The translations under genes were made by a program, and so were the position numbers. A model generated the notes under the pieces. It saw nothing but the letters and a program-made list of their open reading frames with translations, made no database searches and was not told the DNA's origin. From assembly GCA_003252105.1 (NCBI GenBank), contig QKDL01000078.1:1-51888 (forward strand): a stretch of DNA of 51,888 nt, in the 5' to 3' direction. How positions within the stretch are numbered: position 1 is the stretch's first letter; each line of letters starts with the position of its first letter. Shown piece after piece: positions 36,377-45,884 of this stretch. The stretch comes from Arcobacter sp. (GTDB taxonomy: Bacteria > Campylobacterota > Campylobacteria > Campylobacterales > Arcobacteraceae).

Positions 36377-37840
36377 ATGGCACATCAATCAGATTTAATT
36401 GTAGAAAATATTGAACAATATTTAAAAGAGCATGAAAATAAAGAGATATTAAGATTTATTACATGTGGAAGTGTTGATGATGGGAAAAGTACTCTAATTG
36501 GAAGATTACTTTATGATTCAAAGATGATTTTTGAAGACCAATTAGCAAGTATAGAAAAAGACTCTAAAAAGTCTGGGACTACTGGAGATAAAATAGACCT
36601 TGCTCTTTTAGTTGATGGATTAGCAAGTGAGAGAGAACAAGGTATTACAATAGATGTTGCTTATAGATTTTTCTCAACTGATAAAAGAAAATTTATCATA
36701 GCAGATACTCCAGGGCATGAGCAATATACAAGAAATATGGCAACAGGAGCTAGTACAGCTGACTTAGCAATTATTTTAATCGATGCAAGACAAGGGGTTT
36801 TAACACAAACTAAAAGACACTCTTATATTGCATCACTTTTGGGAATCAAAAACCTAATCGTTGCTATTAATAAAATGGACTTAGTTGATTTTAGCCAAGA
36901 TAGATTTGAAGAGATTAAAAAAGATTATGAACAAATTATTCCAAATCTTCCTCATAATAGGGATATCAACTTTAACTATATTCCAATCTCTGCACTTGAT
37001 GGAGATAATATAGTTTCAAATTCACCAAAATGTACTTGGTATGAGGGATTACCTTTAATGGGACTTCTTGATTCTTTACCAATACACAAAGATGAGAATG
37101 ATGATTTTAGATTGCCAGTTCAATATGTAAATAGACCACACTTAAACTTTAGAGGTTTTTGTGGAACAATCGCTAGTGGAAAAATAAGTGTTGGTGATGA
37201 AATAACTGTATTGCCTTCAAGAAAAACATCAATTGTAAAATCAATAGTATCAAATGATATTAAAGATTTAAGACCAATAGGAAAAGATGAAACAGTTGAA
37301 ACTATTGAAACAGCATTTGCTCCAATGGCTACAACAATCACACTAAAAGATGAGATTGATATTAGTAGGGGAGATATGATTGTAAAATCAAACTCAATTC
37401 CTCAAGTATCAAATAAACTAAGTGTAATGGTAGTTTGGATGGATGAACAACCACTTGAATTAAATGGTAATTATATTATCAAAAGAGCAACCTCTGTTAT
37501 AAATGGTTCATTTAAAGCAATAGAGTTTAAAAAAGATATTAATACTTTTAAAGAGATATCAACAGATAAATTAGAGTTAAATGATATTGCAAAATGTACT
37601 TTATCTTTAGATAGACAAATAGCAGTTGACCCATATAACGAAAACAGACATACTGGAAGTTTTATTATCATAGATAGATATTCAAATACAACAGTAGGTG
37701 CTGGTATGATTGTAGATTCTATTGTTAGTGATTCAATAGAGGAAGAAACAAAAACAAGAGAATATACAAAAGCAGAAATTGAACTAAATGCGTATATTAG
37801 AAATAATTTCCCTGAATGGGGTTGTAAAGAGATATTTTAG
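36377..37840 (+). CDS. cysN: Sulfate adenylyltransferase subunit 1 (GTPase)
   Basis: A 487-residue translation-factor-like GTPase: G1 GSVDDGKSTLIGRLLYD, switch 2 DTPGHEQYTRNMATGAS, NKMD, and a C-terminal beta-barrel region. It powers APS synthesis by CysD. It ends without a CysC (APS kinase) extension. Confidence 0.96.
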   Translation: MAHQSDLIVENIEQYLKEHENKEILRFITCGSVDDGKSTLIGRLLYDSKMIFEDQLASIEKDSKKSGTTGDKIDLALLVDGLASEREQGITIDVAYRFFSTDKRKFIIADTPGHEQYTRNMATGASTADLAIILIDARQGVLTQTKRHSYIASLLGIKNLIVAINKMDLVDFSQDRFEEIKKDYEQIIPNLPHNRDINFNYIPISALDGDNIVSNSPKCTWYEGLPLMGLLDSLPIHKDENDDFRLPVQYVNRPHLNFRGFCGTIASGKISVGDEITVLPSRKTSIVKSIVSNDIKDLRPIGKDETVETIETAFAPMATTITLKDEIDISRGDMIVKSNSIPQVSNKLSVMVVWMDEQPLELNGNYIIKRATSVINGSFKAIEFKKDINTFKEISTDKLELNDIAKCTLSLDRQIAVDPYNENRHTGSFIIIDRYSNTTVGAGMIVDSIVSDSIEEETKTREYTKAEIELNAYIRNNFPEWGCKEIF

Positions 37841-37849
37841 GGATTAATC

Positions 37850-39406
37850 ATGAGTAAAGAAACAAAAGCTCAAAGAGTTGAGCGAATAAAAAAAGAGAAA
37901 GATGGTCTTGATGTACTTCAAGACATCTATCGATATGCAATAACAGGCGAAGAGGTAGACCCAGAAGATATTGATAGATTTAAATGGTATGGAATGTACA
38001 CCCAAAATAGAAATCTACAAGATGAGAATGACCCTACACTATATTTTATGCTTAGGGTTAAACTTGAAGGGGGTTTATTAACTTTACCTCAACTAAAAGT
38101 GGTTCACGAGATAAGTGAAAAGTTTGCAAGGGGAACAGCTGATTTTACAACTAGACAAGATATCCAATTTCACTATATAAGAGTTGTGGATTTACCTGAG
38201 ATTTTCAGACTTTTAGATACTGTAAAACTATGTACAATTTTTGCAGCAGGAGATGTTCCTAGAAATGTTGTATCGTGTCCAGTAAATGGGATAGACCATG
38301 ATGAGATAACAGATACAACAGAGATTGTAGAAAAACTAAATGAAGCATTTAAAGGGAATAGAAACTTCTCAAATCTTCCAAGAAAATTTAAAGTTGGAGT
38401 AAATGGTTGTTGTAAAAACTGTATGAACCATGAGATGCAAGATCTAAGTTTCAATGCAGTTAAACAAGCAAATGGAAAAATCCAATATGCAGTTAGTGTT
38501 GGTGGAGGTTTAGCTTCAAATAGACAAATTGCAAAACATATTGGATATGTAGCACCTTCACAAGTTGTTCCTTTAGCAAAAGCAGTAACAAAAATCTATA
38601 AAGAGGATGGTCTTAGAGAGAAAAGAAACAAAGCAAGACTTGGACACTTAATAGATGAATGGGGAATAGAAAAATTCACTGAAACGTTACAAGAAAAACT
38701 TAGTTTTAGAATAAAAGAACCAGAAGAGATAGAGTATGTAAACTCAAGATTTAGAGAGCATTTTGGTGTACATGAAAGTAAACAAAAAGGTAAAAGTTAT
38801 ATTGGTTGTGCTTTAGGTAGTGGTCATATTGGAGTGGAAGGATTAAATAATCTAATTTCACTGATGGAAAAATATGAAGCATCACAATTAAAAACAACTG
38901 TTACACAAAATATAATAATCCTAGATGCTCCAACAAAAACAGCTCAAGATTTTGCACAAGAGCTTGAAAGTTTTGGAATATCTGCATTTCCATCAAACTT
39001 TAAAGCAAGAACACAAGCTTGTACCGGATTAAATTTTTGTAAATTTGCAATTAGTGAGACAAAAGGGGTAGCTAAAACTTTAGTAGAACACTTGGAAGCT
39101 AAATTCCCAGATTTTAGTGAGAGAGTTACTATTAGCGTAAATGGTTGTCCAAACTCATGTGCTCATCCACATATTGTAGATATAGGACTTATGGGAACAA
39201 AGGTGAAAAAAGATGGGGAATCAGTACCTGGATTTGAACTACTTGTTGGTGGTTTTTTAGAGGGAGTAAATTCTCAATTTAATCAAAAAACTCCTATAAA
39301 ATTTGCCCAAGAAGATACAAACGAGGTAATTGAAAACATTATATCTGAATATCTAAATTCAGACTTTAAAAATCTTAGAGATTTTTTACTAACTAAAATA
39401 AAATAA
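37850..39406 (+). CDS. Ferredoxin-type nitrite/sulfite reductase
   Basis: A 518-residue sirohaem enzyme with two ferredoxin-like half domains (LPQLKVVHEISEKFARGTADFTTRQDIQFHYI) and the cluster ligands CTGLNFC (C-x5-C) and NGCPNSC (C-x3-C) around residues 390-440. Position at the end of the cysHDN genes says sulfite reduction to sulfide, the missing step of the pathway. Confidence 0.9.
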   Translation: MSKETKAQRVERIKKEKDGLDVLQDIYRYAITGEEVDPEDIDRFKWYGMYTQNRNLQDENDPTLYFMLRVKLEGGLLTLPQLKVVHEISEKFARGTADFTTRQDIQFHYIRVVDLPEIFRLLDTVKLCTIFAAGDVPRNVVSCPVNGIDHDEITDTTEIVEKLNEAFKGNRNFSNLPRKFKVGVNGCCKNCMNHEMQDLSFNAVKQANGKIQYAVSVGGGLASNRQIAKHIGYVAPSQVVPLAKAVTKIYKEDGLREKRNKARLGHLIDEWGIEKFTETLQEKLSFRIKEPEEIEYVNSRFREHFGVHESKQKGKSYIGCALGSGHIGVEGLNNLISLMEKYEASQLKTTVTQNIIILDAPTKTAQDFAQELESFGISAFPSNFKARTQACTGLNFCKFAISETKGVAKTLVEHLEAKFPDFSERVTISVNGCPNSCAHPHIVDIGLMGTKVKKDGESVPGFELLVGGFLEGVNSQFNQKTPIKFAQEDTNEVIENIISEYLNSDFKNLRDFLLTKIK

Positions 39407-39430
39407 AAAGAGAAGTTTTTACTTCTCTTT
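39407..39430. terminator. Bidirectional terminator after the cys operon
   Basis: AAAGAGAAGT-TTTT-ACTTCTCTTT, a perfect 10-bp stem directly after the sulfite reductase stop, and overlapping the stop of the convergent EAL gene. The minus-strand transcript has a T-rich tail (ATTTTATTTTAG). Confidence 0.65.
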
Positions 39431-41387
39431 ATAAAGCGATAGGTTCTCCTAGATAATACCCTTGAGCACAATCTATATCAAACTCTTTTACTTTTTCATA
39501 TATTTTTTCATTGGAAACAAACTCTGCAATAGTTTTTAACTCAATCTTCTTTGTAAAATCAACAATTGTTTTTGTAACCATTTGAGATTTTTTATCTTTA
39601 TCCAAATTTTTAATCATACTTGCATCAATTTTTAAATAGTCCACATTTAAATTTATCAAATACTCAAAGTTAGAATAACCTGTTCCAAAATCATCTATTG
39701 AAATAGTTGCACCATATTTTTTAACTTTATCTATGAACTCTTTTACCTCATCAAAGTTTTCAATACCTTCAGATTCTAGTATTTCAAAAGTGATATGATT
39801 TGCAATATTATGTTTTTCAAACTCTTCTTCTATGAAATCAACTATCTCACTATTTGTCATATCATCTATTGTCAAATTAACTGAAAAACTTTTACCAGTT
39901 CTTTTACATGTATCAAACACTTTCTTTAACATTATATGACTTAATTGAAAATAGATTTTATTCTCTTTAGATATATCTAAAAAGTGTATAGGAACAATAA
40001 AATCATCTTCACTCTCTTTTATTCTCATCAATGCTTCATATTTTATAATCTCATTGGTTTTCAAATCAACTATAGGCTGAAAAAGTGGTACAATCTTATC
40101 TTCATCAATTGCTTTCATCAACCTTTTTGTCCAACTGATTCTATTTTCATACTCTTTTAGTGTTCTCATCTCATCATTATAAGTCAAGAAACTTTTCTTC
40201 TGTTTTTTTGCTAACTTCAAAGCCATATCAGCATTTGAAAGTAAAAGAGTTGAACCATGGGATATGCCAGCAGTTAAATTTAAAAATATCTTTTCATCAG
40301 AAGATACTTGAAATTGATGTTTTCCTAAATTTGAAGTAATATATGATGCAATATTTTCAAACTCTTTAAGATCTATACTATTAGAAGATATTACTCCAAA
40401 TTCGTCGGCATGCATCTTATAAACCTGTAAAGATTTTGGTAAAAGCTCTAAAAACTTATCTTTCAATTCAATTAAGATTTTATCTCCAACTTCATGCCCG
40501 TATAGATTGTTGATTTGTTCAAATTTATCTATATTTATTATCATAAAAAGTATCTCTTTTGGGTTTTCAATATCTTCTAGAAGAGCTCTTCTGTTTTTTA
40601 AGTTGGTCAAACTATCATAATAAAATTGAAACTCAATAGAGTCTAACATCTCATTAAACATTATTTGCATAGATTTTATTTCATCAATATCATGACCTAC
40701 TGTTACTCTCTGGGTTATATCTGTACTTTTTTTAATACTATTTGCTGTATTAATAAAATTACTAATTGGCTTTAGAAGATATCTGTTAAAGTTTATAAAA
40801 AGTAGTAAAAAAATAATAATGGTAAACCCTATAATAAAAACTAAAAACATATTAATCATATCATTAAATGAGACTTTTAACTCTGTAACGGGATAGTTTA
40901 TATTGATGACACCTAGAACATCACCATCTTTTGTGTTTACATGGCATTTTTGGCACTTATTATTAGCTATTATTGGAAAATTGTATTTGATAATATTTGA
41001 ATCAACTATATCCAGTGTTTCTTTACCCTCAAAGGCATTTTTTATACTAGGTATTGTTTCCCTGGCTATTTTATCCTCTTTTAATTCTCCAAATAGGCTT
41101 GAAACCTTTTCTCCTCTATAAATAAATATCTCTAAATTTTTATCCACATTATTTAAACGAGCAATTGTATCTTGAATATCTTCCTTATTCCAACCCTTTT
41201 GCATGGCTGAATACATAGATTCAAAAACTAACATACTAGTTTTTTTCGCATCAATCTTCGCTAAATCTACAATAACCTTGTTTTTTAAATATTCACTATA
41301 TAAGAAAGATATAACTAAAGTTATTACTAATAAAGAAGCTATCATCTTTGCAGTAATTTGATTATACGTTAAGTTTTTCTTTTTCAC
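39429..41387 (-). CDS. c-di-GMP phosphodiesterase with haem c sensor domain
   Basis: A 652-residue protein: TM1 about 12-30, periplasmic sensor about 35-170 with CQKCH (145-149), a haem c attachment motif, TM2 about 178-195, HAMP-like 200-235, GGDEF domain about 250-395 in which the signature is degenerate (HADEF, 324-328), and EAL domain about 410-645 with YEALMR, SIDDFGTGYSNFEYL and LKIDASM intact. Expected to break down c-di-GMP in response to redox or a gas ligand. Confidence 0.88.
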   Translation of the reverse strand: MKKKNLTYNQITAKMIASLLVITLVISFLYSEYLKNKVIVDLAKIDAKKTSMLVFESMYSAMQKGWNKEDIQDTIARLNNVDKNLEIFIYRGEKVSSLFGELKEDKIARETIPSIKNAFEGKETLDIVDSNIIKYNFPIIANNKCQKCHVNTKDGDVLGVININYPVTELKVSFNDMINMFLVFIIGFTIIIFLLLFINFNRYLLKPISNFINTANSIKKSTDITQRVTVGHDIDEIKSMQIMFNEMLDSIEFQFYYDSLTNLKNRRALLEDIENPKEILFMIINIDKFEQINNLYGHEVGDKILIELKDKFLELLPKSLQVYKMHADEFGVISSNSIDLKEFENIASYITSNLGKHQFQVSSDEKIFLNLTAGISHGSTLLLSNADMALKLAKKQKKSFLTYNDEMRTLKEYENRISWTKRLMKAIDEDKIVPLFQPIVDLKTNEIIKYEALMRIKESEDDFIVPIHFLDISKENKIYFQLSHIMLKKVFDTCKRTGKSFSVNLTIDDMTNSEIVDFIEEEFEKHNIANHITFEILESEGIENFDEVKEFIDKVKKYGATISIDDFGTGYSNFEYLINLNVDYLKIDASMIKNLDKDKKSQMVTKTIVDFTKKIELKTIAEFVSNEKIYEKVKEFDIDCAQGYYLGEPIAL

Positions 41388-41507
41388 AAATCTTTCCTAG
41401 ATATAAAAATAATTTTTAAAATATAGTATTCTATTATTTATTTCCTTTGAAGAAACAAAATTGTATTTTTGATATAGCTATTAATAAAATATATAATTTA
41501 AATAAGC

Positions 41508-41513
41508 TATAAT
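41508..41513 (+). promoter_or_regulatory. -10 element abutting aminotransferase start
   Basis: TATAAT ends only 6 nt before the ATG at 41520, so transcription would start at or near the A of the start codon. No ribosome site is visible. Leaderless mRNA or a downstream start are the readings. Confidence 0.45.
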
Positions 41514-41519
41514 TATAAA

Positions 41520-42827
41520 ATGAAAAAAGATATATTTAGACCATTTTTTGATACAAACACTAATAAATTAGATTTTATAAGATACAACACTATTGGTAAA
41601 AAAAAGAAAGAGTATTTTGATTATACTGCTTCTGGACTTGGCTTTAGACAAATAGAAAATCGAATGAGAGATGTACTTGAAACATATGCAAATACACACT
41701 CAAAAGAATCATCAATGGCAAATATCACAAACACCTATTATGAAGAAGCTATTGAATCTTTACATAAAAGTTTAGAACTAAATGAAGAGTTTGCTCTTAT
41801 TCCAACAGGATGTGGTTCAACTGCTGCAATTAAAAAATTTCAAGAACTAATTGGTATATATATCCCACCTGCTACTATAAAAAGATTTGGAATAAGTGTA
41901 GCTAAGAAAAAACTTCCTTTGGTAATAGTAGGTCCTTATGAACACCACTCAAATGAGGTAAGTTATAGGGAGGCTATTTGTGAGGTTCAAAGAATAAAAT
42001 TAACTGATGAAGGTCTTATAGATTTAAGACAACTAAAAGAGGTACTTCAAGAAAATCGTCATAGAGAAATCATAGGTTGCTTTTGTATAGCCTCAAATGT
42101 AACAGGAATAATCACTTGCTACAAAGAGATATCAAATCTTCTTAGAAAATATGGTGCAAAGGTGTGTTTTGATGCAGCTGCTAGTTCTCCATATATGAAT
42201 ATAGACTGTAACTATTATGATGCCCTATTTTTATCTCCACATAAACTTTTAGGAGGTCCTGGAAGTTGTGGATTATTAGTTATCAAAAAAGATTTGGTTG
42301 ATTTGGAACTAAGCCCTACTTTTGCTGGTGGAGGAACAGTTACATATGTAAATAATAATACCCAAGAATACGAAAAAAATATTACAGCAAGGGAAACAGC
42401 AGGAACTCCTGGAATATTACAACTAATTCGTGCAGCCTTAGCTTATAATCTAAGAAATGAATTGGGGTTTGATTTTATATTAGAAAGAAAAGAGGAATTA
42501 TACAATCATTTAGTAAGTGAACTTGAAAAAATTGATAATATTATAATTTATGGAAATAAATTTTCAAAAAATATAGGGATAGTATCTTTTAATATACAAA
42601 ATATTAGTCCATATAAGATTTGTGAAAAGCTTTCTAAAAATGGAGGCTATCAAACAAGAGCTGGATGCTCATGTGCAGGTCCTTATGGACATGATTTACT
42701 TAATATGAAAAATAAAGATGAACTAGATGGAAAACCTGGATGGTTAAGACTTTCAGTTCATTATTCTCAAACTACAGAAGATATAGATAATTTAATAAAT
42801 GCATTAAAAGATTCTATTAATTTTTAG
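41520..42827 (+). CDS. Class V aminotransferase (cysteine desulfurase-like)
   Basis: A 435-residue PLP enzyme. KEYFDYTASGLGFRQIENRM, IPTGCGSTAAIKKFQELIGI, VCFDAAASSPYMNIDCNYYDALFLSPHKLLGGPGSCG (PLP Lys in SPHK), and a C-terminal AGCSCAGPYG. It resembles a SufS/IscS relative. No ferredoxin or sulfur acceptor genes are adjacent. Confidence 0.8.
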   Translation: MKKDIFRPFFDTNTNKLDFIRYNTIGKKKKEYFDYTASGLGFRQIENRMRDVLETYANTHSKESSMANITNTYYEEAIESLHKSLELNEEFALIPTGCGSTAAIKKFQELIGIYIPPATIKRFGISVAKKKLPLVIVGPYEHHSNEVSYREAICEVQRIKLTDEGLIDLRQLKEVLQENRHREIIGCFCIASNVTGIITCYKEISNLLRKYGAKVCFDAAASSPYMNIDCNYYDALFLSPHKLLGGPGSCGLLVIKKDLVDLELSPTFAGGGTVTYVNNNTQEYEKNITARETAGTPGILQLIRAALAYNLRNELGFDFILERKEELYNHLVSELEKIDNIIIYGNKFSKNIGIVSFNIQNISPYKICEKLSKNGGYQTRAGCSCAGPYGHDLLNMKNKDELDGKPGWLRLSVHYSQTTEDIDNLINALKDSINF

Positions 42828-42842
42828 TTAAAATTTATTTAA

Positions 42843-42848
42843 TATAAT
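42843..42848 (+). promoter_or_regulatory. -10 element abutting metallophosphoesterase start
   Basis: TATAAT ends 5 nt before the ATG at 42854; as for the gene before, no ribosome site is visible. Confidence 0.4.
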
Positions 42849-42853
42849 TGCAT

Positions 42854-43969
42854 ATGAAATTTTTTGTACTTATATTTTTAGGTGTAATGACACTATTTAC
42901 ACTACTTATTTCACGAAGGTTTGTTAGAAAACTTCACTTTAACGATACAGTAAAACTATATATAAATATCTTTTTGGCTATAAATTTGCTTGGTGTTATA
43001 GGATATATGTATGCAAGATATAATCCTACTATACCCAACTGGGCATATTTTTTATTATCAATCCCTATTGGTATTATTTTTCTTTTATTTATTGCAACTA
43101 TTATTTATGAAATTGCCTCAAGAATTTTGGATAAAACTACTATAAACTCCCAAAGAAGAGAGTTTTTCAAAAAAACTTTTGATATTGGTTCAATATTAGC
43201 TGCAACTTCATTAAATGCAAAAGCGATGTACAATGCAAAACATATAGAGCTTGAAAAAGTTGATGTCTTTATAAAAGATTTAAAAAAGCCTTACTCTATA
43301 GTACAACTAAGTGATATACATATAGGTGGCCTTATAGACCAAGAATTTATAAAAAATTTAGTGCAAAGGGTAAATGGTTTAAACCCTGATATTGTTGTTA
43401 TAACAGGAGATTTAGTTGATACAAGTATAAAATATGCAAAAGATGCTTTAGATGAATTGAAAAATCTAAAATCTACTTATGGAACATATTTTATAGTTGG
43501 AAACCATGAATACTTTCATGGTGTAGAATCTATAATAAAATATGTAAATAAACTAAATATTAAAACTTTAGAAAATGAAAATGTATATATTGGAGAAAAA
43601 GCAGAAGGGTTTTACTTAGCAGGTATTTATGATGTAATAGGCAATAGAATTAATGCATTTAAACCAGATATTAAAAAAGCTTTAGAAGAAACCTCAAACA
43701 GCCCTATAGTTCTTTTAGCTCACCAGCCAAGATTTATAAATGAACTTAATCAAAAAGTTGACTTGGTCTTAAGTGGACACACCCATGGAGGGCAAATAGC
43801 CCCTTTTAATCTTTTGGTAAAACTTCAACAACCCTATATCAAAGGTTTACACCAACACAATGAAGATACCCAAATCTATGTAAATAAAGGTACAGGTTTT
43901 TGGGGACCTCCAATGAGACTTGGTGCTAGTAGCGAGATAACTAATATAAAATTAATCCCTAAATCATAA
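42854..43969 (+). CDS. YaeI-like metallophosphoesterase
   Basis: About 371 residues, starting at ATG 42854 (an earlier in-frame TTG at 42848 adds two codons). Three hydrophobic segments lie in the first 100 residues, then SQRREFFKKTFDIGSILAA, a twin-arginine-like motif, and the phosphoesterase domain: LSDIHIGG, ITGDLVDT, GNHEYF, LAHQP, LSGHTHGGQI. All metal-binding blocks are present. It resembles YaeI/YkuE phosphodiesterases of the outer membrane lipid pathway. Confidence 0.85.
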   Translation: MKFFVLIFLGVMTLFTLLISRRFVRKLHFNDTVKLYINIFLAINLLGVIGYMYARYNPTIPNWAYFLLSIPIGIIFLLFIATIIYEIASRILDKTTINSQRREFFKKTFDIGSILAATSLNAKAMYNAKHIELEKVDVFIKDLKKPYSIVQLSDIHIGGLIDQEFIKNLVQRVNGLNPDIVVITGDLVDTSIKYAKDALDELKNLKSTYGTYFIVGNHEYFHGVESIIKYVNKLNIKTLENENVYIGEKAEGFYLAGIYDVIGNRINAFKPDIKKALEETSNSPIVLLAHQPRFINELNQKVDLVLSGHTHGGQIAPFNLLVKLQQPYIKGLHQHNEDTQIYVNKGTGFWGPPMRLGASSEITNIKLIPKS

Positions 43970-43972
43970 ATA

Positions 43973-43986
43973 TTGATTTTTATCAA
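43973..43986 (+). promoter_or_regulatory. FNR-type box
   Basis: TTGAT-TTTT-ATCAA, a perfect match to the FNR consensus, about 58 bp before the start of the hemerythrin-like gene at 44044. Confidence 0.6.
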
Positions 43987-44043
43987 TGTTTTTTTTATTA
44001 AATTTTGTAAAAATATATATAAAATCTATAAAGGTAATTAAAA

Positions 44044-44457
44044 ATGTTGATTAGGAAAGAAAGTTTACCATTTATTACAAAAGAATTTATGAATAGTATT
44101 TATTCAAAAGATATAGATATTATCAACAATTTATATCAATTGGTTTTAAACTATGAGAATAATCCAAATAAAAAAAATAAAGAGCTAATTATCTCTGAGA
44201 GTAATTATTTATTCAAATATATAGAGGAACATATAAAAAATAGAGAGGATAAAATAGGGTTAAATTCCTCTAACAATATTATCTATAAAAATGAGAATAC
44301 TCTTTGTTTAGAAAATATTAAATCTATTCTAACAGTATTTGAAAAAAATGGTGATATTACAGATATAAAAAATTATTTAAAAATAGATGTATTACAATGG
44401 TTAGGGAATCACATCCAAAAAAATCTTGAGTATTATATATTAAATGAAGTTAATTAA
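44044..44457 (+). CDS. Degenerate hemerythrin-like protein
   Basis: A 137-residue helical protein. The four-helix layout matches bacteriohemerythrin (MNSIYSKDIDIINNLYQLVLNYEN, YIEEHIKNRED, LQWLGNHIQKN). Two His positions seem kept (in EEHIKNRED and GNHIQ), but the first His and the HxxxH pair are missing. Loss of several iron ligands would abolish the normal site. AAGG ribosome site, FNR-type box upstream. The family call is tentative. Confidence 0.5.
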   Translation: MLIRKESLPFITKEFMNSIYSKDIDIINNLYQLVLNYENNPNKKNKELIISESNYLFKYIEEHIKNREDKIGLNSSNNIIYKNENTLCLENIKSILTVFEKNGDITDIKNYLKIDVLQWLGNHIQKNLEYYILNEVN

Positions 44458-44463
44458 AAAAGA

Positions 44464-44487
44464 ATACCCATCTCAAAAGATGGATAT
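44464..44487. terminator. Convergent terminator
   Basis: CCATCT-CAAA-AGATGG with three more pairs after a 1x1 mismatch (ATA.../...TAT). It lies between the hemerythrin-like gene and the peroxidase; minus-strand transcripts have a T-rich tail. Confidence 0.6.
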
Positions 44488-44489
44488 CT

Positions 44490-45767
44490 TTAATCCCTTA
44501 TATACTCCATAAATTCCCCATCAACAGCTTTTAAAAATGCAACAATCTTTTCAACTTCATCATCAGTTATTTTAGTTCTATGTTGATGTTGTACCATAAT
44601 TTTTATAGCCTCTTCAAGTTTTTTTATCCCTCCATTGTGAAAATAAGGTTTGGTTTTTACCACATTTCTAAGTAATGGCACCCTAAAATATCTTTGAGGA
44701 TTTTCTTTTCCTAAAAACCCACCTTGGTTTTCAAAAGGAAAAACTATCTTTGCTAGTTTCTCTTTATCAACTTCGTTATTCTTTTTATCATGGCATGAGA
44801 TACAAGCTTTTGAAACTATCTCTTTATATGCTATCTCTTCAGGATATAGATGAAAAAATCCTTCCCTTAGAAGTTTTAAATCCTCTATTCCAAAACTCTT
44901 TTCTAAAAAAGCAATCAAAGATTTATTGTCGTTGAACTGCATTTTATAGTATTTTTTACTCTCATTTAAATTTACCAAAAAAGCATCATATTTTTTCTTT
45001 AATTGATTTACTTCCTCTATAGTTTTCATGCTCCAAATTTTGTGATGAACCAAAGGAAACCGTCTTAGGTTTTGTCCACCAAGAGCAATCCCTGTGTGAC
45101 AGCCCACACAACTTTTTGTTATAAAAAGATTTAAGCCCTCTTTCTCTTTTTTATTTAAAGCAGTTAAATCTCCTTCTAAAAACTTATCAAATCGTCCTCT
45201 AGTCAATAATGTTTTTTCATAACTTGATATGGCACTTGCTATTTTGTCAAAACTTATCTCTTTTGTTCCAAAGGCATCTAAAAACATCTTTTCATATACT
45301 TTGTTTTCTTTTATTCTTTGTTCAGCTAACTTTGGAGTGATTGCCATCTCAAATTTTGCTTGTAAAGGACCTTTTGCTTGGTCTTGTAAGGTTTCACTTC
45401 GTCCATTCCAAAAGTATTGTTTTGAAAAAGCTGTATTTAAAACAGTTGGGGTATTTAGATGAAATGGATTCTCTTGGTTTTTATGTCCAATGGCAGTTGA
45501 TAAACCATCTGCTCCACCTTTTTTAAAGTTATGGCAACTAGCACAGCTAATATCTTTACCCAAAGATAAGTCTTTATCATAAAACAACTTTTTACCCAAA
45601 GAAACCTTTGAAAAGGAAAGTTCATCCTTATCCAAATCCAACTCTTCTTGCAAAGAGTTTAAATCTTTTGGTACAGGTTTCAAACCATAATATAAAGCGC
45701 TCTGACGCAACTTATCATTTGCAATTAAACAAGCTACTAACATAATAGTTAAAATTAAATATTTCAT
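44490..45767 (-). CDS. Cytochrome c peroxidase family, three haem sites
   Basis: A 425-residue exported protein. The N-terminus carries LVAC (Cys13), a lipobox-like signal. Three CxxCH motifs: CASCH (75-79), CVGCH (220-224), CISCH (322-326). The C-terminal FRVPLLRNVVKTKPYFHNGGIKKLEEAI matches the peroxidase/MauG fold. Most CCPs have two haems; the third lies in an extra segment of about 100 residues between haem 2 and the C-terminal block. Reduces hydrogen peroxide with electrons from cytochrome c. Ribosome site GGAGGAG. Confidence 0.88.
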   Translation of the reverse strand: MKYLILTIMLVACLIANDKLRQSALYYGLKPVPKDLNSLQEELDLDKDELSFSKVSLGKKLFYDKDLSLGKDISCASCHNFKKGGADGLSTAIGHKNQENPFHLNTPTVLNTAFSKQYFWNGRSETLQDQAKGPLQAKFEMAITPKLAEQRIKENKVYEKMFLDAFGTKEISFDKIASAISSYEKTLLTRGRFDKFLEGDLTALNKKEKEGLNLFITKSCVGCHTGIALGGQNLRRFPLVHHKIWSMKTIEEVNQLKKKYDAFLVNLNESKKYYKMQFNDNKSLIAFLEKSFGIEDLKLLREGFFHLYPEEIAYKEIVSKACISCHDKKNNEVDKEKLAKIVFPFENQGGFLGKENPQRYFRVPLLRNVVKTKPYFHNGGIKKLEEAIKIMVQHQHRTKITDDEVEKIVAFLKAVDGEFMEYIRD

Positions 45768-45785
45768 ATCTCCTCCTTTTTTGTA

Positions 45786-45828
45786 ATTGTATTCTTTACA
45801 AAAAAAATTTTATGTGATACACATCACA
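45786..45828 (-). promoter_or_regulatory. Peroxidase promoter with CRP-type activator site
   Basis: TGTGA-TACACA-TCACA (45813-45828), the CRP consensus. A minus-strand -10, TACAAT, is at 45786-45791; transcription from about 45779 would put the site centre at -41.5, a class II activator position. Confidence 0.65.
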
Positions 45829-45884
45829 GAAGAAAAAAAAGACTTAATCTATAATTTCAAAATAATTGAACAAAAATAATTATG

